From NCBI GenBank assembly GCA_004554455.1, contig SFMG01000024.1, forward strand, positions 1-26,565: DNA of 26,565 nt, given 5' to 3'. The notes beneath the pieces were generated by a model. That model worked only from the letters and a program-made list of their open reading frames with translations, was not told where the DNA came from and made no database searches. Every line of letters starts with the position of its first letter. The stretch's first letter is position 1. Made by a program: the position numbers and the translations under genes. The DNA is from Bacteroidales bacterium (GTDB lineage: Bacteria; Bacteroidota; Bacteroidia; Bacteroidales; UBA932). This document shows positions 22,924-26,565 of the stretch, piece after piece.

Positions 22924-23414
22924 AATTCGTGGATTTTGTTGTCTGTCCTATATCCTTTTATTTCGGCGATGAGTTCTTCTGTTGTCATCCCCATATCCGA
23001 CCAGATTCCGCAGAAATCCATGGCGGTCAGTTCTTTGTTTTCTGCGTTTCTGAGCAGAACCCTTCTGGCATAAGCGTTCGGAGTGGTTTCGAGTTTTTCG
23101 GCCTTTTCGCATAGGCATTCATAGGCATCGACAGGCAGCTGTATGTCCAGATGCGGCGATTCTCTCATAGCTGCCGGGTCCTCGAGCACACCCGTGGGCA
23201 TGTCTATGAAGCCACTGATTGGCTGTCCGAGACAGTCGCTCAGCTCGGTAAGCAGATCGAGAGTGAAATTGTGTTGCCCGCTGAGCCAGCGCGTGACTTC
23301 GGACGGGCTGCGTCCCATTTTCTCGGCCAGTTGTTTGCGGTTGAGGCCGAGTTCTCTCATAGCGGTTTTGATTTGTGCGGCAACCGTGCGGCGCCTGAAT
23401 TCTTTTGTATCCAT
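22920..23414 (-). CDS. Antitoxin with XRE helix-turn-helix, RHH-like segment and VapC-binding-type tail
   Basis: A 164-residue protein next to VapC. Residues 13-66 form an XRE/Cro-type helix-turn-helix (IKTAMRELGLNRKQLAEKMG, with SPSEVTRWLSG as the recognition region). Residues 88-125 read as a ribbon-helix-helix: strand LDIQLP, then helices around YECLCEKAEKLE and NAYARRVLLRNAE. The tail 132-157 (MDFCGIWSDMGMTTEELIAE and on) resembles VapB ends that wrap the toxin. I infer that it neutralises VapC and represses the operon. The XRE plus RHH combination is less usual than a single DNA-binding module. The start follows directly from the HTH position. An inverted repeat at 23420-23435 just upstream is a candidate operator. 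Confidence 0.82.
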   Translation of the reverse strand: MDTKEFRRRTVAAQIKTAMRELGLNRKQLAEKMGRSPSEVTRWLSGQHNFTLDLLTELSDCLGQPISGFIDMPTGVLEDPAAMRESPHLDIQLPVDAYECLCEKAEKLETTPNAYARRVLLRNAENKELTAMDFCGIWSDMGMTTEELIAEIKGYRTDNKIHEL

Positions 23415-23419
23415 GGCGC

Positions 23420-23435
23420 AAATATCCGCATATTT
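23420..23435. promoter_or_regulatory. Candidate operator of the vapC/antitoxin operon
   Basis: AAATAT (23420-23425) and ATATTT (23430-23435) are perfect inverted repeats around CCGC, 5 nt upstream of the antitoxin ATG at 23414. A second, partial dyad (GCAT with ATGC) lies beside it at about 23428-23445. The position suits autorepression by the XRE or RHH part of the antitoxin. No perfect TAnnTTTG box is seen here, only near matches such as TATTTTG. Confidence 0.4.
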
Positions 23436-23485
23436 TTCATAAATGCAAAATACTTTCGGAGAAAAATTTGTATTTTACATATATG

Positions 23486-25165
23486 TTAAATGGCGAGCAT
23501 TATGAGCTGGGCGAGCAGAACCCGTAGGAACATTGATATAGGATAGACCGTGGCGTAGGCCTCTGCGGGTTCTTCGTTGTCGATTACCGAGGAGGCGTAG
23601 TTGAGGGCGATGGGATTCGCCATCATAGCGCAGAGCATTCCGGCGTTCTGGGCGAAGTCGAGTTTGAAATATTTCTTTGCGACCAGTCCGCAGAGGAGGG
23701 TAGGCAGTATTGCGACGGCCAGGCTTATCCCCACCCAGGCGAGTCCCTTTAGGCAGAAGACGGTTTCGAAGAATCCGCCGCCGGCGCTGTAGCCGAGGCA
23801 GGCCAGATATACGACTATTCCGAACTGGCGCAGCATCATATTGGCGCTGCGTGTGGTGTAGGTAGCAAGGTGGATCCGCGGGCCGAAGGCACCCATAAGT
23901 ATGCCTACTATGATGGGGCCGCCGGCGATTCCGAGCTTCAGAGGGGTGCTCATTCCCGGGATGGCCAGAGGTATGGCTCCGAGTATGGTGCCGAGGCAGA
24001 GACCTATGAAGATGGCTATCAGGTTAGGGGCGTAAAGCACCTTCTCTTCGTTGCCGAGTATTTCCCCTACCTTGCGTATGGCGTCTTCTTCGCCTACCAC
24101 GGTGAGGCGGTCGCCCTGCTGGAGGCGCATCGACGGAGAGGCGAGTATGTCTATGCCGGCACGGTTGAGGCGGGTGATGTTGATGTCGAACTGATTCCTC
24201 AGGTGCAGGGAGCCCAGCTTCACGCCGTTCATCTCCTTGCGGGTCACGAGTATGTGCTTGGACACAAGGTGGCTGTTGTCGATGGCGTCCCAGTCGATGT
24301 CCTGGCGGTTCCAGTCAGTGTTTTCCTTGTCTCCGAAGAGAATGTTCAGGGCGGCTACGTCTTCCTTGTGGGAGACCAGCAGCAGGTGGTCGTCTTTGCG
24401 TATCAGGGTGTCGCCGTGAGGAATGGTCACCTTGCCGTCCCGCCATACCCTGGTGATGATGAACTTCAGATGACTCAGCATTGCGATGTCGTGCACGCTC
24501 TTGTCGAAAATGGCCGGGTTGCTGACGTGGAACTCCGCCACGAAGGTGTTGATGGTCTGGTCCTTCGGGGTCATCAGGGCCTTGCGCCCGTATATGCCCT
24601 TGAGTATTATCAGGCAGAGCAGTACGCCGAGCACGCCGAGAGGGTAGCCGACCGCGCAGGCTGTAGCCATGTCATTGGCGCTGGAAAGCCGGTCGGGATG
24701 GGCATCCAGGAGGGCCTGCTGGGCGGCACCGAGTGCCGGGGTGTTGGTGGTGGCTCCGCAGAGGAGACCCATTGCGTCAGACAGACTCACGCTCTTGAAG
24801 GCCATAAAGGCGAGCGCCGTTCCCGTGGTCGCGACAAGGCCTATTATTCCCAGGACGTTGAGTCTGACTCCTCCCTGCCTCAGAGAGGTGAAAAATCCCG
24901 GTCCCACCTGTATGCCGAGGGTATATACGAAGAGTATGAGTCCGAAATTCTGGGCAAGGGACACCATCTGCGGGTCCAGCCTGAGTCCGGTCCGGTCGGA
25001 AATGTGCCCGAGAAGTATGCCGGCGAAGAAGACCAGGGTCACGCCCAGGCTGACGCCTTTGATTTTTATCTGCCCCAGCGCGAGGCCCAGGGAGCAGATC
25101 AGGGAGAGATATATTACCGCCTGCAGGACGCTGGGCTCTGTAAGCAGTTCGCTGAACCAGTTCAT
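23486..25165 (-). CDS. AspT/YidE-family putative transporter with two RCK_C domains
   Basis: A 559-residue inner-membrane transporter of the aspartate-alanine exchanger family. Two permease halves flank a soluble middle: about 1-185 (FGLILFVYTLGIQVGPGFF, CGATTNTPALGAAQ) and 390-555 (FGIVVYLACLGYSAGGGFF, GMLCAMMANPIALNYAS). The middle has two TrkA-C/RCK_C-like domains at about 205-285 and 295-375 (HLKFIITRVWRDGKVTIP, MRLQQGDRLTVVGEEDAIRKVG), which often bind nucleotides or other regulators. The repeated GxNxP-type motifs in both halves are typical. The substrate is unknown; dicarboxylate or amino-acid exchange is the family precedent. It starts 1 nt after the second chromate-transporter stop, so it is the last gene of that operon. 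Confidence 0.92.
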   Translation of the reverse strand: MNWFSELLTEPSVLQAVIYLSLICSLGLALGQIKIKGVSLGVTLVFFAGILLGHISDRTGLRLDPQMVSLAQNFGLILFVYTLGIQVGPGFFTSLRQGGVRLNVLGIIGLVATTGTALAFMAFKSVSLSDAMGLLCGATTNTPALGAAQQALLDAHPDRLSSANDMATACAVGYPLGVLGVLLCLIILKGIYGRKALMTPKDQTINTFVAEFHVSNPAIFDKSVHDIAMLSHLKFIITRVWRDGKVTIPHGDTLIRKDDHLLLVSHKEDVAALNILFGDKENTDWNRQDIDWDAIDNSHLVSKHILVTRKEMNGVKLGSLHLRNQFDINITRLNRAGIDILASPSMRLQQGDRLTVVGEEDAIRKVGEILGNEEKVLYAPNLIAIFIGLCLGTILGAIPLAIPGMSTPLKLGIAGGPIIVGILMGAFGPRIHLATYTTRSANMMLRQFGIVVYLACLGYSAGGGFFETVFCLKGLAWVGISLAVAILPTLLCGLVAKKYFKLDFAQNAGMLCAMMANPIALNYASSVIDNEEPAEAYATVYPISMFLRVLLAQLIMLAI

Positions 25166-25166
25166 A

Positions 25167-25769
25167 TCAATATAGGATAAGGCCGGCGATTCCGGCCAGG
25201 ACTATTACAAGTATGGGGCTGACCTTCGTCCACATCGAGGCGGCGAAGGCAGCTGCGAAGATAAGCCAGCTTTTCCAGTCCGGAAAGTTCTCGTGCAGGA
25301 TTCCGAAAGAGACGCTGCCATCCTCTATGCTGAAACGGAATATCATTATCAGGGCCGCGGCCCCTATGAGACCCACTACGGCCGGGCGCAGTCCCGTCAT
25401 AACCCCCTTGAAGATGCCGTTGTTGCAGAGCCGGGCGTACATTTTCACAAAGACCATCATTATGATGAATGAGGGGAGCACCACGGCAAAGGTGGAGCAG
25501 AACGAGCCCAGCACGCACAGCCATTGCTCTGCGCCCTGCCCCTGAAGCACGGAGTAGCCCACGTATGTGGCGCTGTTTATGCCTATGGGCCCCGGTGTCA
25601 TCTGGGAGATGCCGACTATGTCTATGAATTCACCCTCGCTGAGCCAGCCGTGCACTGCGACGGTCTGTGTCTCTATCAGGGAGAGCATCGCGTAGCCTCC
25701 GCCTATGGTGAAGAGGCCGATGAGGAAGAAGGTCTTGAAAAGTTCAAGGAATATCGTCAGCTCATCCAT
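25167..25769 (-). CDS. Chromate transporter, half-size subunit 2
   Basis: A 200-residue membrane protein with one CHR domain of about six membrane segments. It carries GLFTIGGGYAMLSLIE near the N-terminus, then GWLSEGEFIDIVGISQMTPGPIGINSATYVG, the family hallmark, and RPAVVGLIGAAAL in the second part. Short CHR proteins come in pairs that together equal a full-length ChrA and export chromate or a related oxyanion. The true physiological substrate in Bacteroidetes is uncertain. The start at 25769 overlaps the partner's stop by 8 nt and gives MDELTIFLELFKTFF. The longer open frame upstream lies over the partner gene. Confidence 0.92.
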   Translation of the reverse strand: MDELTIFLELFKTFFLIGLFTIGGGYAMLSLIETQTVAVHGWLSEGEFIDIVGISQMTPGPIGINSATYVGYSVLQGQGAEQWLCVLGSFCSTFAVVLPSFIIMMVFVKMYARLCNNGIFKGVMTGLRPAVVGLIGAAALIMIFRFSIEDGSVSFGILHENFPDWKSWLIFAAAFAASMWTKVSPILVIVLAGIAGLILY

Positions 25770-26331
25770 TGCGACGCCGCCTCCTGTCGGCCGCCACGCA
25801 GATTGCGAGTGCCACAATCAATGTGACCAGAAGTATATATATAGGTGAGACTTTCAGCAGGGCCACCAGCAGCATCGCGGCTATGGTCAGAGCCCAGCTC
25901 CACCAGTTCTTGCAGGCGCTGCGGGCCATCTGTATCATAGGGACGGCTATCAGCGCCACCACTGCCGGCCTCATTCCCTGGAATATCCTTATTACCACGG
26001 GGTTGTTTTTGAATCCGGAGAAGAACATGGCTATGGCGAGTATTATCAGAAAGGGGGTGAGGCAGCTGCCGAGCGTCGCCACGAGGGCGCCGCGCATTCC
26101 GCGCATCCTGTAGCCGGCGAAGATGGAAAAGTTCACGGCCAGCAGTCCGGGCGCCATCTGTGAAAGCGCCAGGATGTCGGGGAATTCCTCTTCGCTGATC
26201 CAGCCGCGGGAGATGAGTTCATCGCGTATCAGAGGTACCATTGCATAGCCGCCTCCGATGGTGAATGTGCCTATCTTGGCGAAAACGCCGAAGATTCCGG
26301 CCAGACTTATGTTGTCCTTACCCTTCGTCAT
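25762..26331 (-). CDS. Chromate transporter, half-size subunit 1
   Basis: A 189-residue CHR-domain membrane protein, partner of the next gene. It carries IGTFTIGGGYAMVPLIRDEL (about 20-39), GWISEEEFPDILALSQMAPG (about 44-63) and RPAVVALIAVPM, and ends with a basic RRRRRNG tail. The pair probably assembles with antiparallel topology, as proposed for split CHR proteins. The ATG lies 7 nt after a perfect-consensus -7 box, so the mRNA would be almost leaderless. The gene diverges from the strong promoter at 26385-26415. The three genes 26331-23486 form one operon. Confidence 0.93.
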   Translation of the reverse strand: MTKGKDNISLAGIFGVFAKIGTFTIGGGYAMVPLIRDELISRGWISEEEFPDILALSQMAPGLLAVNFSIFAGYRMRGMRGALVATLGSCLTPFLIILAIAMFFSGFKNNPVVIRIFQGMRPAVVALIAVPMIQMARSACKNWWSWALTIAAMLLVALLKVSPIYILLVTLIVALAICVAADRRRRRNG

Positions 26332-26338
26332 AGCGCTG

Positions 26339-26369
26339 CAAAGGTAGTGTTAGCGAAAAGTTTTTCAAA
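26339..26369 (-). promoter_or_regulatory. Perfect-consensus promoter for the chromate-transporter operon, nearly leaderless
   Basis: On the minus strand, TTTG (26369-26366), 19 nt, then TACCTTTG (26346-26339) matches the consensus exactly. Only 7 nt separate the -7 box from the ATG at 26331, so transcription should begin at or within about 3 nt of the start codon. Confidence 0.8.
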
Positions 26370-26384
26370 AAAATATCATAAAAA

Positions 26385-26415
26385 TTTGGCAGGAAAGAAA
26401 AAGTGCGTATCTTTG
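26385..26415 (+). promoter_or_regulatory. Strong promoter, probably of an rRNA operon
   Basis: TTTG (26385-26388), 19 nt, then TATCTTTG (26408-26415) is a perfect Bacteroidetes promoter, with an A/T-rich stretch upstream (26357-26384) that could act as an UP-like element. Transcription should start near 26422. Confidence 0.85.
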
Positions 26416-26565
26416 CAGCCCGTTTGAGACAAAACGGAACTTGAAAGATCATTGACAAGACTGAGAAGAACAAGTACAAGCAAGTACCGAAACAAGAATC
26501 TGTAACAGATTAAGAATTCGAGAAGCGTTAATTTCTTGAAAGAAAGAGATTGAACGGTCAGGAGA
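26416..26565 (+). other. Untranslated leader, probably pre-16S rRNA, cut by the window edge
   Basis: No reading frame of note follows the promoter. The region holds a boxA-like GATCATTGACA (26449-26459), a direct repeat CAAGTAC (26471-26477 and 26481-26487) and a short hairpin AATCTGT/ACAGATT (26497-26503 with 26505-26511). Purine-rich sequence then runs to the end. A long, structured, non-coding leader behind a perfect promoter is what precedes 16S rRNA in Bacteroidales, but the rRNA itself is not in the window. Another stable RNA is possible. Confidence 0.5.

Noticed and set aside
23870..25180. Antisense open frame of 436 codons opposite the AspT-like transporter
   Set aside because: The minus frame encodes clear membrane segments and RCK_C domains. 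The plus frame is Glu/Tyr/Gly-rich with no fold signature.
1..26565. CRISPR arrays, insertion sequences, integrases or prophage genes
   Set aside because: No regularly spaced repeats, transposase motifs or phage structural genes were seen on either strand.

Overview
The window looks like a chromosomal segment of a Bacteroidales bacterium. The evidence is the repeated Bacteroidetes-type promoter (TAnnTTTG -7 box, in three cases with TTTG exactly 19 nt upstream), the lack of strong Shine-Dalgarno sequences, a Bacteroidetes-type succinate dehydrogenase cytochrome b, a fused DAHP synthase/chorismate mutase, a ~330-residue EF-Ts, and a glycan-degrading set with a serine-type sulfatase. The coding DNA is fairly GC-rich by eye. 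A gut or other host-associated lineage is plausible, but genus cannot be read from this sequence.

Layout. 1-1322: a low-GC accessory patch with a broken AAA ATPase/DUF4143-type gene preceded by TGCAC inverted repeats. 1371-1534: tRNA-Leu(CAA), minus strand, with its own promoter and terminator. 1557-3809 (minus): pspC, an M24 aminopeptidase and a DUF456 membrane protein, in a tight operon. 3863-8879 (plus): GH20 hexosaminidase, a long M24B aminopeptidase P and a lipoprotein sulfatase, apparently one operon. 8883-9587 (minus): pyrH. 9762-14360 (plus): sdhC without sdhAB, frr, DAHP synthase/chorismate mutase and a secreted GH42 beta-galactosidase. 14341-16524 (minus): dusB then lpxK. 16649-19472 (plus): rplM, rpsI, a structured leader, rpsB and tsf, ending at a strong terminator. 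19562-22427 (plus): flippase, lipoprotein cyclophilin and HAD hydrolase. 22519-23414 (minus): a VapC toxin with an unusual antitoxin. 23486-26331 (minus): two half-size chromate transporters and an AspT/YidE-like transporter. 26385-26565 (plus): a perfect-consensus promoter and the start of a long untranslated leader, probably of an rRNA operon that begins beyond the window.

How the genes work together. The GH20 enzyme, serine-type sulfatase and GH42 galactosidase suit removal of sulfated amino sugars and galactose from host or plant glycans. The two M24 peptidases would recycle proline-containing peptides. rplM-rpsI-rpsB-tsf, together with nearby pyrH and frr, is the usual translation core, here split by sdhC and metabolic genes. 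dusB and lpxK are housekeeping functions for tRNA modification and lipid A.

Most of the window is ordinary core genome and I see no clear, large undescribed system. The best leads are the antitoxin with both an XRE helix-turn-helix and a ribbon-helix-helix-like segment next to VapC, the rpsB leader with mutually exclusive CTCCTG/CAGGAG pairings, sdhC wedged between pyrH and frr, a palindrome formed by two abutting -7 boxes at 3828-3843, and two promoters that would give almost leaderless mRNAs (dusB and the first chromate transporter gene).
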